From Coptis chinensis (Eukaryota; Streptophyta; Magnoliopsida; Ranunculales; Ranunculaceae): 64,000 bases of DNA. The translations under genes were made by a program, and so were the position numbers. The stretch covers positions 5,294,501-5,358,500 of the forward strand of contig CM027377.1 of assembly GCA_015680905.1 (NCBI GenBank). Reading direction: 5' to 3'. A model generated the notes under the pieces. That model was not told where the DNA came from. It saw nothing but the letters and a program-made list of their open reading frames with translations, and ran no database searches. Positions 34,571-47,463 of the stretch are shown piece after piece (position 1 is the stretch's first letter; each line of letters starts with the position of its first letter).

Positions 34571-37500
34571 GTGTCAGGAGATAACTTGATAATGGATCGG
34601 ACGGTGACGAAATTAACAACTGAAGACGTCCGAAGGAGATTCGACATACCGGATTACATTGGGATTCGAAAACCACATATGAGGGGAACGTCGTTAACGG
34701 ATCAAGGTGAGACGGGTGAAGTTATTGTGAGCTACTATCAACTTCTCTTCTACCTTTCGGTTTCCATTAAACGAGCTATTGGTCTACTTGCTATCCATGT
34801 GGGAGACTTCACCGGTCAAATGTAATGTTACATTTTATATGATCATCTCGGCGGCCGAAACGATTATTCGCCTAGCTGCATAACTTACATCCGAATCGGG
34901 AGTCCATCTACTACCTCTTAGTTCGGAACCTGTTCCTTCCAGAGGGCCGTATTTGCCTCTCGGGTGACATCACAGTGGGGGTTCGAGTTTACTTGGATTT
35001 CTTCAGAGCCATAAAGGATGGGACACACCGTGTTACATACTCGATGGCGGAGGAGGCGGCGAAATCTGAAGAATTCATCCCATGTACATTTAAAGGTAAA
35101 CCGACCCTCAAAATGAATTCAATTAATCATTCAAGTTTGACAACTAACCGAATTTATCATTCGGATCGGTGTAGATGAGATTACCGGGCGGGAATTGGCC
35201 CGAGGAAATGTGGAGTAATCTAAGCGTGCTATGTAGCCTACCGCCAATGGCGTATGACTTGTCATATCCGGACGAGGTGGTCCGGTGGATACATGATGTA
35301 ATGCCAACGCCCGAGGGTACAGGGCATGGTGTTGGTGGGGTCGCCGAGCACACCCGAAGCGCAACCTTTAGCGGTGACCTTCCTCGTATTCGAATTCCAA
35401 ATGTGGCAAAGGAGGCAACGCCGAGATGCATGGAAGGCCTCACGGAGATCGGTTACCCGTCACGATCATATGTGCCACCAATTTACTCATGGGAGCACAC
35501 CGAAAGTGTGAGTTCTAGGGTTGCATCCAGTGCCCATTTGAACTTGGAGAATAATGCTGGAACTACGCGTGGAAATAATTTTACCACAGGTAAAACTCAT
35601 ACATTGACGAGCAATGCATTTTCGCGGAACATCTTACTTTGCGACTCAGAAATAAAAACTGACTATAATTCTGCTTGCTAGGAACAGTGCCTGGTCCATC
35701 GCGAAGGAGGAATCTTATAGTCAGTAGTTCAGAGGATGAGGAGGAACCAGATGCCCCCAGTAGCTCAGAGGACGACGAGGAACCAAATGCCCCGAGAAAG
35801 GATCGAGGGAAGGGTGTGCAGTTGGGAGAAACCCCACCCCATACATTTTCGGCTTTTGGGTCAGCTGCAACTAGTTACAGTGATTCTGGGTTCCGTGTTA
35901 GGAGTGGTAGGCCTTCGAGAGTACCCTTAGAGATAGTGCCTATTAGTAGTATGATACCGACCTTTGTAGCAGATAGGTCGCGTGGATCGGATGGTTCGAC
36001 GTCTGTAAGACCCCTATTTTATATTTACATTATCTGGTCGTAACAATATTTAATATTTTTGTATTTGATCAGATTTTTCTGGTCAACGTGCTAGCGTGTG
36101 AAATACCAAATAGTAATTTCGAATAATGTTAATAAATGAAACTAGTATTTGAATTTTGAATGTGGGTAATTTATCTTTAATTTTTGGAAAGCTTTAAATA
36201 AAAAGGAAACAAGTTATTAACCTAAGTAACATATATATAATCCTTTTAATATAAATAATATTTCCATAGTTAGGATATAAGAATATTTAGTAATTTGGAA
36301 GTTAAGGAGAATATAGGTTGTCTTCGTAGGAACTTGTTTTTCTGGAAAAACCTCACACAACACACACACAATGAACAAATGGAGAAGAACACGGATTTCG
36401 CGAGCTAGGCGGGATTAGATCTTTCATTATTTTTAAATTCGATATTTTTACTCGTCTTTGTTAACACATAAAGTGAGTAGTTTATCTTTTTCGGTTTTTC
36501 CCGTGATATAGACCACGATGAATCGACTTTAAAACCATGTTTTGTTCATCCTTCATTGTCTGCTCTTTTCTCTTCAAAGATTATTCTTATTGTGAGTGGT
36601 TATTCTTGATTGTTTCTCGCATCTAGACACGCATTACATACCACATTTCATTTTAATGAAGAACCACCTTTTAACTACTTTTCATGCCGTTTTGTTACGA
36701 TCAACCATGGATTTTTCCCCGCATGTTTGATACTCGAGGAATGGTTAGTAATCTGCCTACACCATTAGGTGTGGTGGTGAAGGGAGGCGCTGAGCCCCTA
36801 ACCTCTCCTCTGTCAAAAAACCATTTCGCCATTACCGTGTTCCCGAGGAATTTTGTTTGTGTATTTATTTGTGTGATTGAGCTGTTTTTGTATGGAGGGT
36901 TGTTGGTATGAGGTATGGTGGTGGTAGAGAGTTTGTAGGGGTTCAAAACTCCCAAGAACGAGAATGGTGGTCGGATCCGGGATTTGAGGGAGATTCTGGA
37001 AAACTGAAAATTGGTGGTTGAGTGGTGAAGTAAAGTCGTGGGGTTTTTCACCCACCTAATTTTCGCTGGGTTATTGATGGGTGGTGTGTGAAGGTTTTTG
37101 GGGATGGTCGGAAGGAGCGGTCGCTCTTTATGGAAGGGATGACCGCGGAGAGAGCGATCTAGCCAGTGTCATTGTTTTAGTTTTTGACTTGTGTCTAATT
37201 AAGTTGGGCCGGACCATATTAGTTTTTGGTTTTGGACCGGTTTAAAAGGTTTATGTGGGCTGGTCCTAAAATTTGAATTGGAATGCATGGGATCTAGTTA
37301 GTTTTGAAATTTCCAAGGGCGGATTAGTTTATGGGCCGGGTTAAACCGGGTCAGTTTAGCCAGTCGTGTAGGACCAGGGTTTGAATTCTTTTTAAATATG
37401 GGTTTGGGCGAGGACCGGGTAAAATGACCACCGGTTAGGACCGTGACTGTTGAGTTGACTGTTGACCCGTTGATTTTTTTCCAAAAATGTTATAGATGGA

Positions 37501-39216
37501 ATTTATGGACCCATCCGATGATAGGATGTGGGTGACTCTTGTATAAACTTGTTTGTCAGTATCTAATATAGATTTGACGTTGATCCGGTGTAAATATTGA
37601 CACGTGAAAATAGAGAATTTTAAGATGCATAGATATATACACTTTCGAATAAATTACGTAACGAAAATCTTAGAACCTAGCTACCACAACTCATGTGATT
37701 GGCCCTTTCCGGGCGTTTGATTAATCCAATGGCCTTCGGGCGTAAGTAATGTGATTGGCCTTTCTCGGGCGCTTTGAAGAAAGCTGAATGGCCCCTCGTG
37801 AATGAATAATAGTGGCTTGATTATTCCGTTAGCAAAATAGAACGATGATGCGCAATATTTTATGCGAATAGTGGCATTACTTACATAATTGCTTCCGTGA
37901 GGATTTTACCGGTGTCGCATCCCTTCGGTAGTTACGCATACGTGGTTTCATTATGTAAGGGGAGGCATGTGGATATACATGTTAGAGGCGTTGGTAGCGA
38001 TTGTGGTAGCGGAAAACTAGGTAAAACATAGAGACGATGTATTATTAGGGACACTTGATAAAATGTTACCGATATGTTACTTTTCCCTTTGGTGTGGTTA
38101 GCAAGTTAAGTTTCAATTTATAATATGATTATCACAAATTGCTTTGCTTGGGAGAGTGGGTTAAACTAATTATTCTTGAGAGGACCCACTCTGCGATAGA
38201 GCATGCATAAAGGTAAATACTAGGATGCCATAAGTTATTTATTCATAGTTAGAAGCTAAGGTGCCTTTATGAAGGAACTAACTACCTTAAGCTAAAAGCT
38301 CGGTGAGGAACTACCGCCATGTAAAGAATGAAATTTTATGTATGTCTAAATGGTTTTCTAAGGCTACTCATACCAACATTATTTATAATGTTGACCCGAT
38401 TTGCATGTTTGCTAATCGGTGTGTTCTTATATGAACATAGTCGATCGACCGGGCGGGGGTTAGGCCGATGTTCGGTAGGTGGCGGGTTGCTCGTGATTGA
38501 TGTTAGCATTTATTTTCAATAAGATGTTGTTTCATTTTTCCTCGAGAGATGTAGTGGAATTTGTTGGGGACATATGTTTAATTTATTTTTTAAATTATTA
38601 AGTGAAGAAGTTTGTAACTTATTCGACCACCGGATTCATAATGATGAGTGGATTGTTTTGAGTATTTTATTGTATTTGTTTTCATGTATTATTATTCATT
38701 AAGGGTTATGATATAGATTGGGTTTTGAGGTTGGTGTCACATCTCGGATATCGAGGAGTCGGATATCATTTATATTATCTGATTTATCAAAATTCGGGGT
38801 GTGACAGCGTCACATAGAGAGCAAACCCCTAATGTATTTGATACAGGAACGGAAGTACTTAATTATGCATCATCTGGATCTCGTGGCCGCCGATCTGCCT
38901 ATAGGCAATGTCCAAATCTTGATCCTGCTCCCCGAGAGTCATCGCCGGTACTGCCATCGGAATATATTATGGAAGCGATTGATGCGTTACAACGGGATTT
39001 AGACAAGGTAAACAACAACACTGGAACTTGTAACTTGATTAGTAAAGAAGCGAATTAACACGTGAATTTATATATGGACTGCAGGTACGGGTGTTAGCCA
39101 CACGACGCTATGAGAGCCATCAGGAGGAGACGCCACCTAGCGGAGAAATTACGCAGCGAGGCGCGGAGCTTGATCTGCTTGAAGGGGAGTTAGCCCGATA
39201 CCGTACCGATGGTTGA
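34571..39216 (+). pseudogene. Uncharacterised, probably TE-related gene, split by a solo LTR
   Basis: Several exons are recognisable. First is 34571-35095, broken by a stop after 34825 and a frame change: VRRRFDIPDYIGIRKP, then FLPEGRICLSGDITVGVRVY. Next is 35175-35589 (WPEEMWSNLSVLCSLPPMAY). Then 35682-36003 with an acidic SSSEDEEEPDAPSSSEDDEE stretch, continuing after the inserted LTR at 38812-39007 (EAIDALQRDLDK), and a last exon 39085-39216 rich in heptad-like residues (RGAELDLLEGELARYR, stop). Introns 35590-35681 and 39008-39084 are GT-AG. The N-terminal part vaguely resembles plant transposon-associated proteins (putative gypsy-type/plant mobile families); I cannot name it. Broken at several points. 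Confidence 0.55.
36004..38806. mobile_element. Solo LTR (probably Ty3/gypsy), 2803 bp
   Basis: Begins TGTAAGACCCC and ends GGGGTGTGACA, near-inverted LTR termini with TG...CA. The flanks ACGTC (35999-36003) and GCGTC (38807-38811) form a 5-bp target duplication with one mismatch. Taking it out rejoins an open reading frame of the surrounding gene. No polyprotein is seen, and the length fits the long LTRs of some Ty3/gypsy lineages. The interior has repeats of GATTGGCC...TCGGGCG near 37690-37775. Confidence 0.7.
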
Positions 39217-40627
39217 ACTGTTCATATCATAGTTTAGGTATGGAGTTCATGTATGACGTAGCTTGTGTTAACTCGGCAGAGAAAAACACGCAGGCAATAA
39301 GTTAAATATTTGGAATGTGTAACCGTCCTTAAAACGAAGATGAAGATGATGTGTTGAATAATTAAAGTACCGAAAAAACCAAGGGACTAGAAAACCGGTT
39401 TGACCCGCAAAGCACCACCACCCACCCGATGAAAAAAATGATGACCCGGCCTGAAAATGTAGGAAACTCATCAGACCAAGATCTAAGTAGGCCTGAACCG
39501 GCCTGGCAACTGTTGGAACCGGCATGTATACCGACTGAATCTAATGGGAAGTCTTTGGACCCAACGGAAAACCGCTGACAAGGCCGAAAAGCGGATGGAA
39601 ACCACCAACCGGTTGGAAAAATGCTTGAACCGTCGCTGCGGTGTCGGTTGCCGGTTGCCGATTGATCGCCCGGTGGTAGAAAGGTCAAGAGTTGAAGTGC
39701 CTTTTGTTCAAATCTTGTTGGTTTGGTTTTATTTTTTGGTTTTGAATGGGCCCTTTGGATGGGCCTCATTGAATACATGGGAGGCTATTCAAAAATGAAT
39801 TTCGGATGTCTTGAACGACCGGGCTTGTGTGAAGAACAAAGTCAGTATCAGATGAAAGTATGGAAACCAGATCAGGAGAAATAGACGTGGAATCTTTGGA
39901 ATTGGGACATCATCTCCAATCGAATCGACACTAATCCGTAAGATTCTCTTCATAGAACCTGCGCAAGTGGACGTAACACGGATAGAATATGTGCAATATC
40001 TAACCATCTTTATAAAATATTATATGGTGGCTACCGTTGCCGCGGCGATAACAATGCCACTAAGTCATTTGATCTAACAAGCGTGGTTACACCGCCAAGA
40101 TTCTCCCCCATAGGCGATCCTTGAGGGAGACAACGAGACAACCCGAAGTGCCTCAATAGTTGGGTTTAAATCGAGTGTAGCTTTAAACTCCGCCACCAAG
40201 GGTATAAACTTGATGTACTCTAAACAATCGCACCCGCACCAAAAGCGAGATATTATCGTTTCTTGGGTTTTCATTGTCGAACCATGATGCGGTGTAATAA
40301 TCGCACCACCACAAACCAAAACTGAAGTCTTGGGATTGCCTTAATACCCGGGTTTAACAAATGTAAAACTAAATGACCAATTTGAAGTTAAAACACAACA
40401 TAAATGGAAAAGAATTTTATTGATGAAAAATGGAAGGAAAGTACAAAGTATGTGAAATTTATTGTGAGGGTAATACACCCCTTTCGTCATTCTCGGTGAA
40501 CTTCAACTCGTGACCTTCATAGGTTTCGATATTGATACCTTGGTCAAAATTGAAACTATTGACCGGTAATGATCTTGTATATGACGGTTTCAAGCGATGT
40601 TTCTATCTTGCTTGACGACGTCGAGCG
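39217..40627. other. Repetitive, GC-richer TE-derived DNA
   Basis: No host gene. Open frames at 39268-39798 on both strands have no recognisable domain and lie in CCGG/ACCGGT-rich DNA typical of decayed LTR elements. 39800-40600 lies downstream of the gag relic and may be its remaining internal sequence or LTR. Confidence 0.4.
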
Positions 40628-42221
40628 TTATCGACACGCCAAGCGTGGCATACATCGATAACGTTGTGTTCGAAGTTGATATGAAATGACCGAGGTTTGT
40701 TTTGAACAAACTCGATGGTCATCCTCGCCAATGAGGCGTTGAACTTCTTTCTTCAAAGCTCTGCAGTGATCTGTTTTATGCCCAATATCATCGTGATATT
40801 TGCATTTTCGATTTTTATCCCTCACTTTACCAGATAGGATCTTACAGTGCGGCGGAAATGGGGCATAACATTTTTAGTTCAGATTTTTTTTTAGATGCAA
40901 AACCGGCAAGGCCAAGAGTCGAAAGGTGAATACATTTTCTTCTATATTTGGGGCCTTTGTATTATTCATCGCATTATCTTGTTACCTTGATCGGCAATCT
41001 TATCCTTTGTGGAGTCCTTGGAAGCGGGATCATCGCCATCCTTTCTCTGTCGAGACTTTTGATCATCTTCCACTTTCACGCACCGCCCTTCCACTTCGGG
41101 CGAATAAATCCGAAGGGTGGTAGTGCTTTCAAGTGAGAGAGTTGTAAAGTCCATTTCTGTCGAAATGCAACGCTTTGATGGAATGCTTGTATTGGCGAAA
41201 GCATCACTCACATCCCGAACTTCGGCAGAAGCTTCTGAGCCAACATTCGTTACCAAACTCTTAATTGTTTTCACCTTTCTCCATAGCGAGAGTGAACGAT
41301 TGTGCTTTCGGACTCTTCTTCGCCTTTCATGTTGTCTTGAAACGTTCAACGAACATATCGGCCGAGCTTGGTAAATGAATCAATTGAACGCGGAGGCAAC
41401 TTGTTGAACCAAGATAGTCGTATCCTTTCAACGTCATTTGGAAAATACGATACATTAACGACTCATGAAATTCCATAAGGTCATAGCGGCTTGGTAGCTC
41501 ATGGCGGCTCGCTCGGACAACCATCCATGTCATCGTAAGTTGGAAGAGGGGTTGTTTGAATGCCTTAGGATGAACCACCGATCGAATGTCATTTACAAAG
41601 GGTGAAAATTTCGGACCTCACCGCGATACTCTCGAGAGTGGATCGTCTCGGATGGTTTGCCTGGTCACGACTTGGTTAATCAATTCCTTACCCCTTTGTT
41701 CATTCATATTCTCACGGTTGTCCTCATCTTGATTCTCTTCTCTCCAGATCCGTTCATCGCGGGCTAAGATTCGAAGGGGATTCGGTGGATTCTTAGATGT
41801 TCGATTCTACCATATACGCGCCACTCGTTAGCGGTGACACTCATTTCGTTTGTGTGTTGGGATTCATATCTTGATCTGGACACATCCGCGGATCTTTGGC
41901 GTTCGGCGGAACTTAATGCATTTTTGGCGTTCGGTTGTTGTAACTGGCGGGTAATAATGCGAGGATTTGTGCCCAAAGCGATCGGACATTGTTTATTTGT
42001 GAATGAGTGGGGACGGAACCGCGATATGGTGGATAGTCGGCTTTGGCTTGGATCTCTAGCTTGACCATTATTGTGAATAAGGTTTTGGCCATTATTAGGA
42101 TCTTGCGCTTTCGGTTGTTTGCCTTTGCCTCGTCGCGGACAAAAGGGACTTCGACCGACCGATTGGTGCTCAGGTCTCTAGGTCGTTTGCCTAGTTGATT
42201 TCTCAAATTTTTCGTTTTCAT
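40628..42221 (-). pseudogene. Ty3/gypsy retrotransposon gag relic
   Basis: Minus-strand pieces in gag order. A leader lies at 41913-42221. A capsid-like segment lies at 41327-41578 (MYRIFQMTLKGYDYL, later VERFKTT, matching the common capsid pattern of a FPMTLKG-like motif followed by an F-x-x-x-F-K segment). A linker follows at 40966-41349, then a zinc-knuckle-like segment at 40730-40825 (CKYHDDIGHKTDHC then LKKEVQRLI). Frames are interrupted repeatedly. No protease, reverse transcriptase or integrase is visible, so the element is truncated or decayed. Confidence 0.7.
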
Positions 42222-43550
42222 ACTACTCTCATCAAAGAGATTAAGAGCTCGATCCGATTAGTATTGCAAGTTCGGATGGAGGTGGTGGGTTAGCATGTCG
42301 GCCTCCCTTTATTGACGGGCGTCACCACGGTAGCATCGCGGGTGGGTTGTTAGACCATCCCCGACGGATTCTCGTAGCTATCATGCTCCGACAAAGGCAT
42401 TGGGCGAGGGACATGGGGATTAGGTTCTCGAGTTTAAAACACCAAAACACCAAACCAAATACAAAAATCGCTAATATTTGGTTCTAGGTTTCGTCAGATT
42501 AAATCACTCACGCTGTTTTGCCAACACCGCTATGGCTTGAGCTTCTAATCGCTTTATATGGCTGCTTTTGTGAAACCGGTCGAGATTGGGAAAGAAAAAT
42601 AGAAAAAAAAGTTTATGTATCGATACATGGATGCGGTTTTCTCAAAACGCGTGAGCGCTGGGCTTTGTGATTGGGCTTTTAGTGACGCGGTTTTGAACCG
42701 CGTGTTATATGACGGGTTTATCCAAAACGCCGTGGTTTGATGTCGAAAATTTGATGTTGTTCCTCCGCTTTTGGTGTTTTTTGGTTTGGTGTTTTTGTTC
42801 AAAATTTTGGTGTTTTTTGGTAGCTCTCCTAAAGATGCTCTAAGAACAAAGATAACATAAACTACCCAACACACAATATCCATTAATCGATAGTTAGTTA
42901 CACACAATATCCACTACTGATAGTTAGATACACAAAAATGCCTAAATAATAGGAACTACATGCTAACTTACACAAATCCAACAAATACCCTTATAAACAC
43001 ACTTGACGCCATATTAATCAAAGGACTTTAGCGCTTCAATTTTATGCACTTGACGCCACCCATGACCCCCAAAACCCAATTACTTCTTCACTCTAATAAT
43101 AAGGGTTAACTTTTAGTATTGCCCCTCCCCCGATGAGCCAATTAGGATCCTCCCTCCCCAAACCCAATTACTTCTTCACTTCCTCTAATAATAAGGGTTA
43201 GCCAGTATTGCCCCTTCCCCCGAATGAGCCAATTAGGATTCCTCCCCTTAGCAAAAAATATGTAGCTTAGGGTTTGGCTCCTAATTGACCTTTGATAATT
43301 TATTTGGATTCCATTTTTAATTTTTAATTATTTTATAATAGTTAAGAATTTATAATAACATTTAAAAACATTAATGCATTTAACACAATAAAGTACAATT
43401 ACATTTTCAATAAACAAATTCCTCGCTCCCTCACTCCCAACAAAAACTTTTAATTTTCTTTAGTAATAAGAGTACTCAAGTAATAAATAGTTCTTCACTA
43501 TAATGAACCGCAAAAAAACAATTTATTTATTTATTTATTGTGGCACTATT
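42222..43550. other. TE-derived and AT-rich DNA without genes
   Basis: The CG-rich 42222-42740 portion continues the retroelement relic. Around 42770-42845 an end like AGAGCATCTTTAGGAGAGCTAC (in two parts AGAGCATCTTT and AGGAGAGCTAC, minus strand) resembles a MITE terminus. The remainder holds the tandem repeat at 43055-43250. Confidence 0.4.
43068..43247. repeat. Two tandem ~85-bp units
   Basis: The segment from AAAACCCAATTACTTCTTCA through TGAGCCAATTAGGAT occurs twice, with small indels, at about 43068-43155 and 43158-43245. Confidence 0.75.
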
Positions 43551-43581
43551 TGTAGTAATTATGTATTTTGCATTAGGATGT

Positions 43582-44284
43582 CCACACACACATTAGATAT
43601 ATAAATAAAATATTAGGAGGTATAAACCGGTTGAGTTATCCTCACATGAGGAGAGAAACTAACCGATTCTACGAGGATTTGTCAGAGCGCACTGCAAGGC
43701 ATGCCGCGGAAATCATTCCAAGAAACAGAGCGCCGGCCCGCCGGGCGGGTGCACCCGCCGGACTCTCGAAGACGTTAGATTCGACCATATGAGGCGCGAC
43801 CCACGCCAGAAGGCCTGCGCCAGCCGAATCCCATTTCGTGGCCTCATTTAATAAGAATCAGCGAAATTTGGTTTTTGGAGATAAAAACCAAAATCAAGGT
43901 TTTGGAAAACCAAAGACTAAGAACTAGACAAAAACAAAGAGTAAAAAACCCAATCTTGAAAGCTATCAAGATTGAGATAACCTTTCTGAGATACAACCTC
44001 AGAAAAGAGATAAGAGTGATCTAGTAAGGTGAGAAACCCAAAGGAGATTGTAAATCTTCCCTCTTGTGGAAGTAGGCATCATTAGCGAACCACGGTAAAT
44101 CTTTGTGTTGTGGTTTGCTTTTTTTTTACATTATTATCTCATTGTTAATAGTTGTTTAGCGGAGTTGGGCATGTTAGTATAAGTTGTAGTTGATATCTAG
44201 ATTTTGTCCCGAGTTGATCGAATTGAGTTCATATACAAATTATCTCGTGTAGTGGGAATCGATTGGTATTGGTATAATCCCCAA
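43582..44284. mobile_element. LTR-like remnant (copia type?), uncertain borders
   Basis: Contains a stretch typical of LTR leaders (GAGAAACCCAAAGGAGATTG, then TAAATCTTCCCTCTTGTGG) and ends ATCCCCAACA. The start may be TGTCCACACA near 43582. No clear target duplication, so this may be a truncated LTR. Confidence 0.3.
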
Positions 44285-44470
44285 CATAAACAAGAGAAAA
44301 GTGTGTAATCGATAGTAGAAAGCCACTTTTCGAACTTCCTTACGGCCCAAATGGCTTGAGCCGCCCTGGGGATACACTATCACACATTAATTTTTTTCCT
44401 GATCTGGAAGCAACAATGGGCTTTGTAAACCTCGATGTTTATTTACACTCATAAAGTCTTAATGTTTCAG

Positions 44471-44793
44471 GGTGTACCGAATTCTTCCACAAAATCACAC
44501 TTGAAGCATTGCCTTTGCCTAGATTCTCACATCGTAAAGAAGACGAACAATATGACTACTTAAGCTCAGCAACAAGAGCTAGTACTGCATCACCGTTTTG
44601 TAGCAGCAAAGCCAAGGTAGATAGTGTTACTGAAGTGTGTCAAGAAGCTGTTTGGGAGGAAACTTGGGAGCTAAGAAGAATAGGGATGATGTTAGAAGAT
44701 TACATGTTTGGAGACTTGATTGAGGAGATGGTAAAAGAATTAGGATGTTGCGACAGGTATGCACTTCCTTTGAGGTTTGTAGGCGAAGACTAG
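44471..44793 (+). pseudogene. Orphan C-terminal exon of a DUF4378-like plant protein
   Basis: An exon starts after TGTTTCAG and reads GCTEFFHKITLEALPLPRFS, an acidic/Ser linker, then WELRRIGMMLEDYMFGDLIE and EMVKELGCC, ending RFVGED and TAG. The helical WE-x-x-RIG...FGDLI-EM pattern resembles the C-terminus of plant DUF4378/TRM-type proteins (microtubule-associated families). No upstream exon was found between the LTR-like remnant and the gag relic. Either the gene's 5' part was displaced by transposons or this is a fragment. The 3' side (44794-45160) looks like ordinary UTR. Confidence 0.5.
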
Positions 44794-46134
44794 CTTTCTA
44801 GTTATGTTTATTTTCCACAACCATATAAGGCTTTGTATGTAGTCCTAGATACAATTTGTGAATGGAATTGATTTGAACGTTGTTGTTTCCACTCTTACAG
44901 TTCATACTTCATACCATCTAAAATGAGGCAACCATTTGTGTCAAATTTTTATGCATGTATGCGTCCACAAAACGAAATCTTCGTCCCAAATTGTGGAATT
45001 TTTCAGAGCACCAATCTGAAAATACTTTGGACGTCCCCTTGAACATCATTCGATCTCATTCCCTTCCATCAGGAATTGATAGAATCTTTAGGGACTCCAT
45101 TCTTGTTCAGGTGGCCGTGGCCTTCAAAGGACTTGACTTGTAAGGGACGAAATTAAAAATGCCTGGTGATACTATAAGAATCCAGTAATCATATTCTGAA
45201 AGATTGAGTTTAGAATCCCTTGTTCTCTTTAATAAACGCACTTCGCTTGATTTCGTTCAAACAAAGAAGTGAAACTGCCGTACATGATCTAAGTTGAGAA
45301 TGAGGATTTGCACGAAGTTCGGCACCAGGATATCAAACACTCTAAATAAAAAGTTACACATTTTGAATCTAATAAGAATTTATTACAAACTACTTTGTAA
45401 ATTTTATGGCTAATTGCTTTGAATACATGAACATTTAGTATCTGCAACGTATTAGTTCAGTAGGTGTTAATCGCCTATCCACCTGCTCCAGAGGATCTTG
45501 GCGTATACAGGAAGTTCTGCTGAGGTTTTTCTGCAAAGTGCTATCTAGTTCTAGTGTCCAATACCAGATTGTCTCCTTACTGTAGATAAAATAACAGAAT
45601 TAGGTGGATATCAGCCCCCTTCCGAGTTCCAAGTGTAGCGAATTTTATTTATTTAATTATGTGAATTGCGTATTCAGGGACTACTTCCTTGTATCATACG
45701 GCTAGACTTCTGTTAAGTGTTTTCTGCAACTTGATTTTAATGACTTGCCGGCATGAATCCATGAATTTTATTATCATAATGTATCATCCACTAGATAACG
45801 TGAAGCCATTAACAAGCCTAAACAAATCAGAAAGGGTTATATTAAATTTTATCCCCAAGTGGGAGTGGAATGCCTCAATTTTCTCGTTTATACAATTCTT
45901 CCATCATTTACAATTTAGGAACAAGCAACTTCATGAAAATTTAATTACATTTATAAATGGAGAGGTCAACATTACCAAAACGTTAGTGTAGGAAAGAAGG
46001 CGATGATAACAACGGCGACAAACCATGGCCTGATGCCCATCTTTTTTTGTGGATCTTTCAAGCTTGATAGGCTGTGATGAATCCAACACCACATTCATGA
46101 CCATGGCCCTTCAAAAGTGACCATGGCACGACAA
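44794..46134. other. Intergenic between the DUF4378-like exon and the CML gene
   Basis: No gene supported. The open frame 45689-45991 (plus) has no recognisable domain. Confidence 0.4.
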
Positions 46135-46616
46135 TCATGAAACCGTGATACCAAGGAAATCAGCTGCAGATCTGCCCATAATGTTAGCGAATTCACCGAA
46201 ACTAATGACACCATCACCGTCTGCATCAGCTTCTCTCATCATTTCTGTAAGTTCTCTATATGTTAAAGGGTGTCCCATTTTGCCATTGACCCAGCAAGTT
46301 CAGCTGCAGTAATATAACCATTACCATCACGGTCAAAAGATTGGAACACTTCTAATAACTGCTCTTGGTTGATCAAAACTTCTTCATTCATGTCGGGCAA
46401 TATAACGTCCACCAATTCTTCAAACTCAACTAATCCATTTCCATTTGAATCCATATTGGATAATAAAACATGTAGTTGATCACCTGTTGGCTTTAGACCA
46501 AGAGACCGTAAAAGCGCTGCGAGTTCTAGCTGTGTAAGGCTTCCATCTGAATCCATGTCGAAGCGGGAAAAGATGTCTTTCAGTTGTTTAAGTTGGTCTG
46601 TTTGAAGACTAGCCAT
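46135..46616 (-). CDS. Calmodulin-like Ca2+ sensor with four EF-hands, one frameshift
   Basis: Starts MASLQTDQLKQLKDIFSRFD. Four EF-hand loops are visible: DMDSDGSLTQLE, DSNGNGLVEFEE, DRDGNGYITAAE and, in a shifted frame, DADGDGVISFGE; it ends GRSAADFLGITVS and TGA. CML proteins bind Ca2+ and relay it to targets. Between EF3 and EF4 the read frame stops shortly after AELAGSMAK because the A-run on the coding strand (46278-46281) has four bases where five would keep frame into MGHPLTYREL. All canonical loop residues are otherwise intact, so either a very recent mutation or a one-base sequencing error in a homopolymer. As read, the product is a 117-residue protein lacking EF4. The gene is intronless, like many CMLs of the CML15/16/18 type. 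Confidence 0.88.
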
Positions 46617-47458
46617 GGAAAATGGTAAGAGAAGGGTTAGAGAGGGAGGAGGAGAGAAAAGGGAGGTGATAGGGAGCTTGGTTTGATTTGTTATAGATGT
46701 GAGGTTGTGAATAAGCGCGTCGGTGAATATTGTTTTGTTTTATGTTGTGAGGTGGATGTGTATGGTTGCTGTGTAACAATGTCCATTATTTTCTCGAGTG
46801 CAACTTCTTAGAACATGTCGCCTGCCTCACATAGTCACATCATTTGGTCCATAAATATAAAATATAGATCAACAGAGTGATGCTTATAAATACACTTCAC
46901 TGATTTACTAATAGCATCCTTAGTTGACCTACAACTACAAAACAAAAGTTAACTCAAAGATGATCGATGACTGATGTATTTAAAAATGTGGAAACCAAAC
47001 TGGTACCTAGGAAAGGGTGACAAGTGAACCTATGCAATTGTCATGGGAAGAAATACTATTATTAGGCGCAGGTCGCAAGCCATGAGAATGATGAGGAATT
47101 GTTCCAACCCAACTCTTCATTTCATTTCATGATCAATTGGTACAGAACATGAAAAAGTAGATGCGCGCAATTCAATGGTTATTAGGAGGTCAATGTGAAA
47201 GATGAGACCATGAGCACAAACAATTTTGGACAGTCTCCAAACAGTACCACGGACCACTCCAACAAGCGCGTGATCCGGACTTAAACAAATAAAAGTCAAA
47301 TTAAAAATGTCGAAGGAAATAAGATATACATGTTGGAAGTGATGCTGATGGGGATGCTGAAAACCTTTGCACCAGATGATCTTGGAGACACTACATGTAT
47401 TTTTCGGAGACAAGCCAATGGGAGGAGTTAATGGTTTCGCATGCTCTTTGTCTTGGTG
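46617..47458. other. Promoter region of the CML gene
   Basis: Noncoding, with a GA-rich leader (46625-46670). The frame at 47117-47491 is not convincing and overlaps the LTR border. Confidence 0.4.
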
Positions 47459-47463
47459 ATCAT

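Noticed and set aside
35131-35443. Minus-strand frames opposite the uncharacterised gene
   Set aside because: The plus strand has splice sites and a frame continuing across the solo LTR; the minus frames do not.
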